From the NCBI RefSeq assembly GCF_026151205.1, contig NC_087078.1, positions 17,007,118 through 17,067,117 on the forward strand: a DNA stretch of 60,000 nt. The letters are read 5' to 3'. Numbering within the stretch: the stretch's first letter is position 1; the number at the start of each line of letters is the position of its first letter. Of the stretch, positions 10,850 to 23,189 are shown one piece after another. The notes under the pieces are model-generated. The model saw nothing but the letters and a program-made list of their open reading frames with translations, did no database searches and was not told the origin of the DNA. The position numbers and the translations under genes are program-made. Source of the DNA: Bolinopsis microptera (Eukaryota; Ctenophora; Tentaculata; Lobata; Bolinopsidae).

Positions 10850-12450
10850 GCTTAGATAAATGTAAACCTGCTGAACGACTTTCCGTGAGTCTAAATAAAA
10901 AAGCAAAAGTAAAGGGGGTGTAAGGACTGACAGTCGTGCTTGCAAGCACTGTGACACAAACCTCCCCCTTAAATAATCTACTTGTTGATACGTGTAAACT
11001 AGTGTACTGCTGATAGTTTAATAAAAATAATAGGGATTCGAGTGCTTATTATGTGAAAAGTTCGAGAATTAGAACGAGCGATCTGGAAGAATCATATTTG
11101 TTTTAGTATTATATCTTAGTGCCATGTGATTCCGAAGAATAGTCCACCTTTTTCAAAAAGGTTGCACTGAATTGTCCTCCGTCGTGTTATTCTCAGTTTC
11201 AAACTATCCCGGAGTTAAAAAGATAATCAGAATAATGTGGTGAAAAAGAGAAGAAACTAAAAAAACTTAGTTTTGTACAGCACTGATCGTCTGATCCACT
11301 TCCAGGACCCGAGTTAGGAAAATTTCAGAATTAAAACCAAATCAGGTAAGGAAAAAGCCAGTCATGTAATTGTAACAAAATAAAACACTGAATTTTTCAA
11401 AAGTAGCGAAATAGGGAGGATTGAGGAATGAAATTAAAAAATAAATCCAATATAATTCATATCATACACAATATTATACATCTGCATATCACGATAGTTA
11501 CAGTTTCTATGATAAGCGTACTAATACTACTTGGAAATGAGCTTTAAACTTTTACGAGGATTGGAAGAATCAGCTGACTTAAAATAATAACTTGATTTTT
11601 ATTGCTCATTAAAGCGATCCATCAATCAAGTCAAATAAAATCATTAACATCAGTTTATCTTTTATGACAAAACTGAATATCTAAATCTTCAATAGATTTA
11701 TAAAATCGTCTACACAATAAAATAATTGAATAACAAATAATAAATTATATAGAATTCAAATTAATAATTTTATTAGCATATTTCTTAAAAGGTATTCCTT
11801 AAATTCTCATTGAGTTTTTTCCGAATGTCTTGACATCAGAACTCATATCTATTTGTAATTGAATATCTCACGTATACGTGCAGTGAAGCACTTACATGTA
11901 CAGTGAACCAAAAATATAGCACAGTAAAAAATGTCTATACCGCGAACCTCTATACGATTACACCGTGCTCATTTCTTTCCCCGATCTGAAGCCTGTGTTT
12001 GGAGAATTCGTGATTCGTGAGAGCTCACATCGCTATTATTGATGATGTGAGTGCATACTACATATCGAATTGTATTCCATTGCAAAACTAGACTTGATAT
12101 CTTATTTGAGAGGTTGACAGATTAGGATCATGGAACTCTCTATACCAAGTTTTTGCTGTACCGTTCTATTTTCGTTTCTCCCTATAAGCCCAATATAAAG
12201 AGGTTTCACTGCATAAGTTCATACATTTTACTTTTCTTACAGTTTCAGTTAACATAAACGAAAAATTCATCTCAAGCTATCAATATACACAAATATAATC
12301 TCCACTTAAGTTCGAAACTATACCTCGAGGTTAACTCTGATGAAGATCTTAAATCTCAGATTCTTTGTCCATGATTTGAGGGCAAATTTCATATTCGTTT
12401 CTGTGTTGCACCTCCTCAGAATGGACATTAGCAATAAAGTCTTCCGTTAG
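10850..12450. repeat. Duplicated non-coding spacer, unit B
   Basis: Collinear with 1745-3249 but without the 432-bp insertion of unit A. The part nearest the receptor (12330-12450) still aligns with the C-terminal coding end of copy 1. Copy 2 stops earlier, so that stretch is now untranslated. Confidence 0.75.
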
Positions 12451-15400
12451 TCACAGCTCTAAACCTTCGACATCGCTGATATCTTTTGGGACCTCTGCAT
12501 CTGTATTGATAGTTTGAATGATAAATTCGGGATCTAGTCTCTGCTCATGCTGGCCTTCCTGAAGATGCACCTCGGCAATAACGTCTTGTGTTACTTCCGA
12601 CTCTAAAACCCCACCCTCATTTGTACCTTTGTGAATCTCTGGATCTTTGTTGATGGTTTGAGAGATAAATTCGGGATTTTGTCTCTGCTCATGCTGCCCT
12701 TCCTGAAGGTGAACCTCGGCAATATCGTTTTGTGTTACTTCCGACTCTAAAACCCCACCCTTATTTGTACCTTTGTGAATCTCTGGATCTTTGTTGATGG
12801 TTTGAGAGATAAATTCGGGATCTTGTCTCTGCTCATACTGGCCTTCCTGAAGGTGCACCTCAGCAATAACGTCTTGTGTTAGTTCCGACTCTAAAACCCC
12901 ACCCGTATTTGTACCTTTGTGAATCTCTGGATCTTTGATGATGGTTTCAGAGATAACATCAGGATTTTGTCTCTGCTGCACAGGTGGATCATGTACCTCA
13001 ACTATCACGTCACCATCTGTTCTGTTCAACCAAGCACATCCGTCCTCGCCTGTAACTATTGCTGAAGACGATTCTGCTCCTTTATCTCTAGCTTGGTTCT
13101 GAATACCGGTAACTCGAATATCTAGATCTGCTGTTGTTTTCGGTCCGTCAGCTTCTTTATGCTTTGTACCGAGGACACTAGAAGTAGTGTATCCAGGTTC
13201 TCCTCTTCGAACTTCTATCTGCTCCATCTCGATAACTTCAGGTTGAGCAGTACTGAAACGTGCGATGATAGTTTGGTGAATGGCTGAATTGACAATTCTG
13301 GCTGAGAGTGATCGAAATAGTGCTTTGAATAATTCGGTGACAAAATCGTCATAAAGGAATGGGTTTATCACAGAATTTATTGGCAGGATGATCATTGAGA
13401 ATATGCCGTACCATGGAGTTGCATCAAGAACTTCTAGGGAGTGCAACACACAGATAACGATGAAAGGCACCCAACAACAGAAGTCAGTAGTGATGATGAT
13501 TGTTATCCTTCTACTAATTTTTCGGTTACGGTCACTAATTTGTCGATTGTTCTGCGAATTAGTAAGACCTTTTGAGGACTCTCTGGAGACAATAGCTATC
13601 AGAATGTAGAATATTGAAATGAATAGGAAGCAGACAAAGTTTACGGCGAGTATCGCCCAAACGAAGTTTCTCTGGGGGTCGTTGTTGTCGACAAAATACT
13701 TAAACAGGCAGACACCGTCATTTCCGTAGAAATCAAGCTTTGTGACCGTATCGGTGTGGTCTGGATATCCTATATCATGGGAGAACATGCCACGGTACAT
13801 CTTTAGGATCGTCTCCCAACTCAGATTTTTTCCTTTCATCCGTCCATAGTAAGCTTCAAGGACTGCGAGGACTTCTTGCTTGTTTTGGGTTCCGATGAAA
13901 AGTTTAAGCTCATCAGCAAATTTGTATCCATTTACAAAAAAGTTTTCAAATGAACTAATTATTGGTGTAATAGCAATGGCTGCAGATGTCATGAAGATGC
14001 TAAGAACCCCTAGTGCAACCTTGAGAGATTTTACAATGTTGACTTCACCTGGGACTCTGAGTGAACCCTGTATTCCATTTAGCCTAATGGTGCTCAATCC
14101 CGCCATAGCAAACAAAGATATCTGGGATCCTATGGTACTGACAACACCTATCGTGGAGCACTGAAAGCTAGTCATCCATTCGATTTGACTTTTACAGTAG
14201 TCTTTCTTGAAAATAACTGCGTCATATATTGCTATCACCAATAAATAGCAACCTACTAAGAAGTCTCCCAAAGATATCAATATTATTAGGGATTTGTTAG
14301 CCAAGGCAACAGATGTTCTGCACTGTTTTAGAGATCCTACGTTCTTTACCAGTACAATCAGGTTTGCCACAACAGCTAGCCCCCCTATGATCAATGAGCT
14401 TACTTTCAGAGCTACATTTTCCAGTATCTGTTTTGAGCACTCCAGATTACATTCGTCAGACATGTCGAAGCAATCGAATTTCCCATTACATGTTTTATCT
14501 TTTGTAATGATACGAGCAGAGTCGCATGTGAAACCATTGGTACATGCCAACTCATCCGATCGGTCGCCGCAATTGTCAATCAAGTCACATACTTGAGAAT
14601 AATTTATGCATGTGACATTATTATCGCACACGAAATAGCTATTCGTGAATAAGTTTTCTCGTGATTTGGTGAAGAAAACCAGATATTTGTTGTTAGCAAT
14701 GGTTCCTATCCTATTAGGGTATTGATTGGGACAGGCATCGTATTTTGGCAGGTTCTTCAGTGGGCAAGCTGAGTTTTTACATTTTTCTGTGCAGCTAGTA
14801 AAGACATATTGTTCCCCGAACATATGCTCACAATTCTGTGTACTTTCAGGGAGATGCAACTCTGTTTTCGTGTCCACTCCAAAAAAGTGATGATCTGGAA
14901 AGATAAAAAGCTTTTGTGTGCAGTGATCCTTTTTGAGATTTTTGATACTCCTAAGACCTTTCATGCAAAATGATAGCTGCTTGAAAAAGCCGTTTCCTTT
15001 GCTCGAGACTGAAGTGAAGATTGTCGAGGAATGTTGGGATAATGAACACATTTGTTTCTCATTACCACATGTTTCAAGTCCGTCACATAGATCGTTTAAT
15101 TCGACGTAGCCAGGATCTCCTGAAGGGCACAGGAGAACGTTTTCGCACGTTTTATTGCTGGTTACTAATCTTCGGGACTTACCTTCTCCACATGTTGGCC
15201 AGATTTCCAGTTCATCAATACCATTTACACAGTCCTCTATACCGTCGCGTATCCAGGTTAAAGGTAACGTCAATTCGCCTGCTGCTGCTTTCCCAACTTT
15301 TCTTTGGCAGGTGATTTCAGTTTGAATACGACATATTGAGAGTGTTTCATCAGATCTGTCATTGCAATCCGGAAAGTTATCACACATCACGTGTTTGTGT

Positions 15401-17822
15401 ATATTTACACATGATTTTGAGATGTCCTGACATTGACTTTCTAGGTGATCATCGCAAATTTGAACATTCTTGTCTTTGTAGCAAATCACATATTTAGAAA
15501 TAGTTGACTTGTATCCATTTATAGTGCAAGATCCTCCTTCCCTAGCTTGGTCTGTACAATTTGTTTGATATTTCTTTAGATCTTCGTCTGCACAATACCT
15601 ATTCTGATCTTGATCAATGCTTAGTACTCCGCACTTGGTGAAGTTGTGAACCGGTCTATCACGAAAATCTAATCTATTGGTTTGTCTACAGGTGCTCTTT
15701 GTTTGCTCAGTAGTTGTGCAGTTGAACTCATCCTCTCCATCATCACAATCATTATCACTATCACATATATAACCAGGAGGTAGGTAATGGTTGAGATTTA
15801 GTTTTAAATATAAAAATGTGTATTTACAATACATTCCATAAGTCAGACCATTACAATACGCTTCGTCCTCACAGGTACTAGTTTCACATATATCATTACA
15901 TATAAAACGAGGATCTACTTCTAGTCCACTGCGTAATGTTGTTTTATCAGCACAATTTTGTTCATCCATGTTATTCTCACAGTGTTGTTTACCATCACAA
16001 AGATATCCGTATTTTCTTAGATTTGTGAGTGAAATTATTCTTAATCTTTCACCCGCTCTCCGACACAAATAATTCTCACATAAAATATTATCACTACTAC
16101 TTATCATGAAACCAGCCATCCTCGTGTCACAAGCCTGATAGTAGTAGGGGTCCTCAGAGCATAACGATTGCTGAAAAACGGATCGATAAAGAAAGGACAT
16201 ACTAGATGTATAGTAAAACTCGTCCGTGTTGTGACACTTGAACTTCTCTTCGTCTCCTCCTGGGCGAGGGCATTTGTACTTGAGGAACCCGCCATGTTCT
16301 TCAATGTAGCATACTGGTTCTGAATGATATTATATAAGCTAGCTACAATATTTCTCAACAATACATTTTGAAGCTGACACCCTTGAGAGGCTTTAATATT
16401 AATGATACTGTTACACGGACTTTGACTTGGACGGACTTTATTTAAACGAACTTTATTTTAACGAACATTAAAATGAACGCTATATTACCGATAATTATGC
16501 CATGATTATTTTCATGGATAATACTACGATGTACCTTTGCATTGCAGCCAGATATCATCTCCGTGATCATAGTCGGAGGGTTTTCTGAGGCTAGAAGCTC
16601 TACAGTCCGAGATGTTCTTATCACCTTCGTCACACTCCACAAAAAGCATTGTACTAGGTACATCGTTCAAATCTAACCAACTCCTGTAACATTGATGATT
16701 CATTAATGATTAAGTAAATCTATCAGACTTGATGCATTTCAAAATCAAATCGTTCAAGGTTTCCTCAAATATCTGATAATCATAGTAACTTAACTAAAAC
16801 CTTACTTTGAAACAAATTTGTAGCTCGGTTTACTCCCATAATCTCCCTCTTTAACAGGGTATCCAATGTTCTGACAGAATAGACGAACTGTCTGTGCGTT
16901 GAAATGCATTTCAATAATACCGCCATGTACTGTCTCTCTCCTCTCCTCTCCAGTTTGTTTGTTAACGAGTGTAACATACAATAGTCCCTCATCTCCGGAC
17001 AGAGTTACAGTTCCGTTATCATGTTGTCGAACTAGAGTCGCGTCCTTAAACTCCCAATCTGAAACAATCCATGATTATGCGAAGTTTTCCTAATGTACGT
17101 TTAAAAAACTGAAAGATTTTATGGTTGCAACGTATGCTTAGTTTTGGAATGCTTAGTTTTGGAGAAATTTGGAAATGCTACACAATGAAGTGTTTTTTCT
17201 GAAAGAGATCGGAATAATGATGAAAGGTTGTCCATGATTGTTTTTCATGCACGTACAGTGATCCGAGGTATTACTGTATTGGTTGGCCAATGCTGGAGTT
17301 TCATCTTTGTCACATGTCAAATAAAATATGGTTCTCCTCCGTTGTGGCGAGAATCACATATTATGGCATTATATAAAGATTTATTGGCTGACGAATTGAG
17401 CCATAATTCAAACATTTTCAAAAGCTGTAATCATAATCATAATCATAGCTACCTTATCGGACGTTATTTAACCGGACATTACGTGAACGGACATAATTTT
17501 TAACGGACATTAAAATTAACGCTCGAAGGCATTCATATTTTATGATCAGTATCTAATTTATTTACCTTATCAGAATTTATTTGAACAGACATTAAAATGA
17601 ACGCAAGGGCATCCAGCGTCCAATTAATGTCCGTTCAAATAAAGTCCGATAAGGTATACCAATTTCATGAGAAGTAGTAGAATGGAATTTCATAGTATGG
17701 TATTTCATAGAAGTCACTGGAGTAGAGGTCGATGGCTGTTCTGTTCTGCGAGCAGATGTCACTGATTGATCTGTTGAAGAGCTAGAAACGAGTTGTAATA
17801 ATATTAACAGCAAAACGTACAT
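12451..17822 (-). CDS. SRCR-LDLa-seven-helix receptor, copy 2 (four exons)
   Basis: Exons on the minus strand are 17822-17660, 17058-16806, 16683-16535 and 16319-12451. Phases are 1, 2 and 1, as in copy 1. The total of 4434 nt encodes 1477 aa. Order: signal peptide, short Ser/Thr segment, SRCR domain (about 55-188), LDLa-rich ectodomain, seven helices (about 828-1185) and tail. The receptor core looks intact: the TM7 motif is NPFLYDDF and the LDLa Cys lost in copy 1 is present (KTCNGKFDC). Two changes stand out. In the SRCR domain the conserved TVCG reads TVHG with a remodelled following loop, so a disulfide partner is missing. At 12451-12453 a CGA-to-TGA change relative to copy 1 removes about 35 terminal residues. 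The tail has four 48-aa repeat units against three in copy 1. Role inferred as an orphan surface receptor. Confidence 0.88.
16416..16497. repeat. MITE-family fragment in intron 3 of receptor copy 2
   Basis: A shortened version of the intron-3 insertion of copies 1, 3 and 4. It keeps the GGACTTT motif on the left and CCGATAATTATG on the right, with an internal deletion. Confidence 0.6.
17450..17658. mobile_element. Inverted-repeat MITE in intron 1 of receptor copy 2
   Basis: The same insertion as at 8091-8282 in copy 1, with both ends better kept (TACCTTATCGGAC on the left, GTCCGATAAGGTA on the right). Its right end overlaps the exon 1 splice donor, which reads G|GTATACC on the minus strand. 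Confidence 0.82.
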
Positions 17823-18821
17823 TTCAAGAATTCACTACGCCTTGTGTAGCACAACTGTAAAGATTGTGAAATAAAACCAAACTCCAGCTCTCACAAGTTC
17901 GTGGCGTCGATATGACTGAACACAATGTCTATAGTTTTTCTAATGGCATAATGGCCTTTGTTTTAATCCTTGGTATAACTTGGTTAGCAACGGGTCTGCT
18001 TGCCACAATGAAGCATGAATCCTTTATTTGCGATGCCTATGAATAAAGCTTTGTTATGTCATTGGTCTGGGTACCTGCTTTGACTTCTATCTTTGTGTTA
18101 CATTGAAAAGATCTCACATGAGGAGTCTTTAACATTCTCTGACAGATTACAAGCTTCTAATTTTAGGTACACAGAACAGCACAGAGAATTGGAGAATTTG
18201 CTGGCAAAGCCCTTTGAAAAATGTAGAGGCCCAAAAGTTTAGGTTTATTTCTCACAGAGGCTAAAAAATGTCAAATTGAACAGTCACGGTGCAATTGGTT
18301 TCTGGAGAAGAATTCTTTCAAAAGTCAAAACTGTAAAACTTCGGTCCAGGAAATGTCATATTTTCAATACGACCAAACACATAATTTAATGGCAGTTTCA
18401 AAGTCAGTGCACCTCTTCATCCTAACTTTTGATTCAAAGAAATAGCTAATTTTACTTGTTGTTACTCATACTTTAAACATGATTAACCTGAAATAAATAT
18501 TTAATTAAAACACGTTACGTTTTTTTTTGCTATTCAAAATATATTGCCTACTAACAGAAGAAATAATTTCAATTACAAGTGTTTTCAAGTTTAATTGTTC
18601 ATTCGTTCTGTAATAAAGCAGAATCAAGTTAGAATGAATCACAAAATTGTGAATATCACGGTGTACTGAGTCCTGCTCATTTAGAAACATGATTAAAATA
18701 AAAATAAAAATATGGTATGTAGGTATTAATATTATTGTTAAATCCAAAGAGTTACTTTAAGGATAAAACTCACTAGTATAAATATAATTGAGGGTCACAA
18801 ATACATTTTCCATTTACTGAT
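17823..18821. repeat. Duplicated spacer between receptor copy 2 and the MFS gene
   Basis: The left part (17823-18010) matches 8540-9085, up to the start of the plus-strand GPCR remnant (GCAACGGGTTTGCTTGCC-like). It then switches at about 18015 to sequence shared with 45910-46640, so this unit has lost the GPCR. The right part (18600-18821) matches 1-230, the MFS 3' flank. No gene is seen. Confidence 0.65.
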
Positions 18822-20132
18822 CTACCGTTCTGTGATGAAGCAGAATGTAACCACTTGAATACAGCTCAACACAAAAGTAACTATCACAGCTTGGTGACTG
18901 CTCAGGAACGAGGCTACAATAGCGCCGACTGCAGCGCCCATCATGGCGCATCCAGACATCACCCCCGCCCCCAGAACTAGCCGCTCCGTCCCAAAGTAGT
19001 GCTTATCAAACTCCATGAGCGTCAGTTCACACCTCGTTACACAGAAACACATGTTACATATCCCCATAGCAACCACTGTGACAATCAGGCTGTGGTCCAG
19101 GAAAATGAGACTCAGGTAGCAGGATGCAATGATAACAGAAAGAAGAGGCTGCAGGATTCGGAAACTCACGTACTTTAAAAGGAAGATTCCGAGAATCCTG
19201 CCAATTAGTTTGGCTACTCCGTAAAGGAGGGCGAGAATAAGAAGTTCCTGATCCATAGTGAGCTTACTTTCTTTATTATTAAACACGTTGAGCAATGCTG
19301 GTATCAGCAATATACTTCCCCAACCCTGGAGTGTATTTATAAAATTAGCCACACAACCTTTAATCAAACGACCCCAGAATCCCTTAACTTCAATGGCTTC
19401 TTGTTCTAATGCGGACTGAAGCCCCTCTCTACCCCCTCCTGGTGTGTCTGTTAGAACAAAGTGCAGGATAAAAATAGGAACTATGAAGATAGGGATTGAA
19501 GTGCAGACAATGAAGTATCTCCAGCCGATCCTACCTAACAGAAGGTATCCTAAAATAGCCACCCAGCCTCCGCCCAGAGTGAAACCAAACATTCCTGATA
19601 GTTTGCCCACATTATACATATCATCAGTTGAAATATTCTCAACGAAGTACACGCCCACCATCGCCATGTTCAGTCCGATACAGAGACCAAGCAAGGCTCT
19701 AGAGGTTAAAAGAGTCCAGAAGCTTGGGACCAGGGAGCAAAGTACTGTAGCTACGATGGATATATAGAGGGATGCTAGTAGCGTTACTTTTCTTCCTAAC
19801 TTATTCTTGATAGCTGGGAGGACGAAGTAAGAGAGAGCCAGACAGAGATAGAGGATGATGCCGAGTAGTCCCTCCTGGATCTTAGACACTTTCAACTCAG
19901 TAGAAGCAGCCTGGGTGATCACTCCGGGGAGGTAGATCTCCACTGCATCTCCAAGTGTTATCAGAGTCAATAGAGCGATCAGGTGAACGTCTCTCCGGTT
20001 CCCTTTCATGTTTTTGAAATCAAGTGTTGCTAATCCAGATTTTTTGGTACCTTTCATCAGAGGGGTCTGCTCGTCAGATTTTGTTGTCGTCATTCCTCGT
20101 TGCACTGCACCCTCAGCTACTTCTGATTCCAT
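18822..20132 (-). CDS. Major facilitator superfamily transporter, SV2/SVOP-like (intact copy)
   Basis: A single uninterrupted frame of 436 aa. The N terminus is hydrophilic (about 1-50) and is followed by about 12 hydrophobic helices in two halves, separated by a charged cytoplasmic loop around residues 235-260. In the first half, LGDAVEIYLP resembles the TM1 signature of SV2/SVOP and organic-ion transporters. LGRKVTLLAS is the MFS loop 2-3 motif and SRALLGLCIG matches TM4. Proton- or ion-coupled transport of a small organic solute across a membrane is the family role; the substrate cannot be read from sequence. The start is the first ATG, and the encoded N terminus is a plausible cytosolic tail. 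Truncated copies are at 231-889 and 46639-47294. It is the only intact MFS copy in the window. Confidence 0.9.
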   Translation of the reverse strand: MESEVAEGAVQRGMTTTKSDEQTPLMKGTKKSGLATLDFKNMKGNRRDVHLIALLTLITLGDAVEIYLPGVITQAASTELKVSKIQEGLLGIILYLCLALSYFVLPAIKNKLGRKVTLLASLYISIVATVLCSLVPSFWTLLTSRALLGLCIGLNMAMVGVYFVENISTDDMYNVGKLSGMFGFTLGGGWVAILGYLLLGRIGWRYFIVCTSIPIFIVPIFILHFVLTDTPGGGREGLQSALEQEAIEVKGFWGRLIKGCVANFINTLQGWGSILLIPALLNVFNNKESKLTMDQELLILALLYGVAKLIGRILGIFLLKYVSFRILQPLLSVIIASCYLSLIFLDHSLIVTVVAMGICNMCFCVTRCELTLMEFDKHYFGTERLVLGAGVMSGCAMMGAAVGAIVASFLSSHQAVIVTFVLSCIQVVTFCFITER

Positions 20133-20904
20133 ATCAAAATCTTATTCAAATATGATTGAGACCTGCAGTTATTAGTAATTATTGAAAATAATTTAATCAA
20201 TGAAAATATATAAAGTGGCAGTTAATATTCCGAATAGGTTCGGTTAAGAGTCAGGGTGCTATCCAGAGAGTAAAAGCAGTATTGATGATTTGTCTCTGCC
20301 GGCTGTTTATCACTATCAGTTATCACTCACAGGTCACAAGTCACAACCGACGCGACAACTGAACAATAAACCTGATCTGGCTCTTTATACATACAATTCA
20401 AAAGTTCAAAGAGGAACTCAAAATGGTTGTAAAAAACATTGCTAGCTATCCGCACTGACTAAACTACGAAGTTTAGTGGAAGATTACCAGTAGTTCCAAT
20501 TATCAGGTTGCTGTTTGTTAACCTTAATAATATAAAAACAGTACCAACGAGAAGGTCGAAGACAAGAAAACGGTAAAAAAATAATTGGGGAGTAGAGGAG
20601 AGAACAGTAATAACGAACAGTAATAACGACTACATAAAGGATTAAATGGTGGAAAACCTCCAATTAGATGAGGACCATTGTTCATGTTGATTACATTAAA
20701 CTGCATAACTATTTACTGAAACTAACCAATTCTATGTACAATTAAAATGATTCATTACTCCTCGAGGTATATTTTACGCTAGATAAGAATTAAAAGGTGA
20801 AGTGTTGAGTTGCGCTGAAATAGTACGTTGCAGTGTTTCACTTTTAGTGAGTACATGTGTTCGAATATTTAGAAAGAAGAAATCAATAGAATTTAGAAAT
20901 GGGC
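20133..20904. other. 5' flank of the MFS gene, no gene seen
   Basis: AT-rich sequence upstream of the transporter start, where its promoter and 5' UTR should lie. No clear core promoter element or second gene could be supported by eye. Confidence 0.45.
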
Positions 20905-20912
20905 ATAAAAAC

Positions 20913-21335
20913 CTAAGATGAGAAGTACGTACGGTACCCGGCTTAAAGCACGTACGGTGTAACCTTTCCTAAAGGTACGTACCGTACCTTTCCTCTTGCG
21001 GTACAAAAATGGGAAACTTTTTAATTTTGTATTTTATCTTTGTTGCTGAATTAGGCAAAATATTGTGAAAGTCGACACAGCAAATAAATATGAGTGACGA
21101 ACGTATAATACTGCATAAAACTAATAGCTTATTTTGTAATCTCGTGATTAAACAAATGCCAGCGTCATGGCAGTTAAATAATTTTGGATCAGAGTAAAAA
21201 TTCAGAACAGCAAACAATTTTTAACTCGCCGCGAATTTCAAAATTTTGCTCGATTTCAAAATTTTGCTAAATTGTGGCTTTTGTAACTTATGGTTCAGTT
21301 TTAAAGGTACGTACTGTACGTACTTCTCTTCTTAG
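20913..21335. mobile_element. 423-bp hAT-like non-autonomous element with 8-bp target duplication
   Basis: Flanked by ATAAAAAC at 20905-20912 and 21336-21343. The ends are inverted repeats: CTAAGATGAGAAGTACGTAC on the left, and CTAAGAAGAGAAGTACGTAC read from the right. Inside are further short palindromes built on GTACGTAC and GGTACC. The length and lack of a transposase make it a MITE; the 8-bp duplication is characteristic of hAT elements. Confidence 0.85.
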
Positions 21336-21343
21336 ATAAAAAC

Positions 21344-22324
21344 AAGTGCTGAAAAGAAAGCATGAGGAAAGTTCACGTGTTTAAATCACGTGAAAGACTG
21401 GAGGATTAAGGAAAGGAGAGTGATAATAATAGGGGTTAATTGCCAATTGAAATTACCAAACGATTCGGATAAAAATATTGAAAGCTTTGTGAATAACCAT
21501 GTGTTAATAAGAGGTACGTGGTGGACACAGGTAGTATAATCAATAATAGCGGAGGAGTAATAGCTGGGGCGGTAAGAATATCATGGGTATGTAAGTCCTA
21601 GTTCCTACTAGCATGCAAATGAACCATGCCAGCAACTTATCAGGTACTGTTATCAGTTACCACGTACAGCTGGCCACGTACAATCTCATTTTGTACTTTG
21701 GGGACCTTTGGAGCAGAGCAAGCTAATATTTCAATTTACGTAACAATTTGCGTAACAGATAATCCAATTTACAACCTTTTTACTTTATCAGATAAATCAG
21801 AAAAGCATTTACAACCAACTTGATACAAAATGACTATACAAATATTACAGTGGAACTGGTGATAGTAGCTTATCTCCTGAACGATAAATTATGTCCATCG
21901 GGATTTCGGAGAAAGGGTCAAGCAGGACAAGAAACGACGAGGATCACGCGACAAGCTGGGAACTGATAAAAAGGAGTAACTCGAAGCGAAATTTAGACCA
22001 TACCTTCTATCACCCCCGCCCGTCACATCATCACCCTCGATTGATAAGTTCATATGAACACAAATTTCGATGATCCTCTTCCCGCAACACAGATTTGCAT
22101 ATTGTATTCTTGCCATCAATCCTTTCCATACTCTATAGATTCTCATCCTTACTTGATACTACCCTAATGTTCCAGTTAGCCTGATTCGAATCCTATACCA
22201 GACACTCCGACATCCTTTACCCTAACCAACACCAAAGTTGCTGCTTAATCCTTGGCATGGTTATCTTCGAACGTTCATTTACCCGTCTGCTTAGAGTGTT
22301 TGATGATGTATCTACCCAAAAAGT
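21344..22324. other. Intergenic, no gene seen
   Basis: No open frame here shows recognisable composition or domains. The longest frames are under 90 codons and overlap on opposite strands. No tRNA-like fold was noticed. Confidence 0.4.
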
Positions 22325-22539
22325 TACCTTCATGTCGGACGTTATTTAACCGGATATTGCGTGAACGGACATAATTTTGAACGGACATTAAAATGGACAC
22401 CCGAATGCATTCATTTAATTTAAATTTAATGTATTTAATTGAACTACCTTATCGGACTTTATATTTAACGGGCATTAAAATGAATGCTAGGGCCTCAAGC
22501 TTCCAATTAATGACCGTTCAAATAAAGTCCGATAAGGTA
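22325..22539. mobile_element. MITE of the TACCTTATCGGAC family
   Basis: The left end reads TACCTT with a decayed continuation, and the right end is GTCCGATAAGGTA. The internal structure (GGACATTAAAATG and the inverted ATTAATG...GTTCAAATAAAG) is that of the elements in intron 1 of the receptor genes. Confidence 0.75.
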
Positions 22540-23068
22540 TAAGTTCAGGATGCATCAACCAGTACCTCGACCAGGTGAGCACAAGGTCAAAAGGAAATCG
22601 CGGCACGTGCGGAATCGCGATTTTTTTCAATTCTCCGCGACAAATTGTGCATTTTTCTTTAAATCTGAGGACCAAATTTGTGCATTTTCCTTTAAATCCG
22701 AAGGCCAAATATCACGTTCTTTATAAAGTTATAACTATAAGTATATGGAACCATGAACAAAAGTAGTTTCAGGAAAAACTTCCAAAATCGTATATCGAGA
22801 GGTAGGTACTACTATACTAGGTACGGACTTCAGAAAACCGAAAAAAACATGTTAGGATCATATAATGATCAGGAGGAAGCGATCTTTTGAACCCTCTCAA
22901 AATCAGCGAGGCTATGAAAACCCTTTTTGTTCAACAATGGAACAAAGAGCGAAAACTCAAAAGAAAATTGGGATTCTACAACTTCATCAAGACAATCTTC
23001 GGTTGCGAAACATACCTGTCGATCAACCTACGGCCACATATTCAGACTAGGAGACTTGAACGAACACC

Positions 23069-23189
23069 GATGGGACATTAAGACAACATTAAGACAACAA
23101 TAAGACAACAATAAGACAACATTAAGACAACAACAATACAACAATAAGACAACAATAAGACAACAATAAGACAACATTAAGACAACAAA
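23069..23189. repeat. Short minisatellite (AAGACAACAAT-type units)
   Basis: About ten imperfect units of 11-13 bp based on ATTAAGACAACA and AATAAGACAACA. It is non-coding; frames across it are low complexity. Confidence 0.85.
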
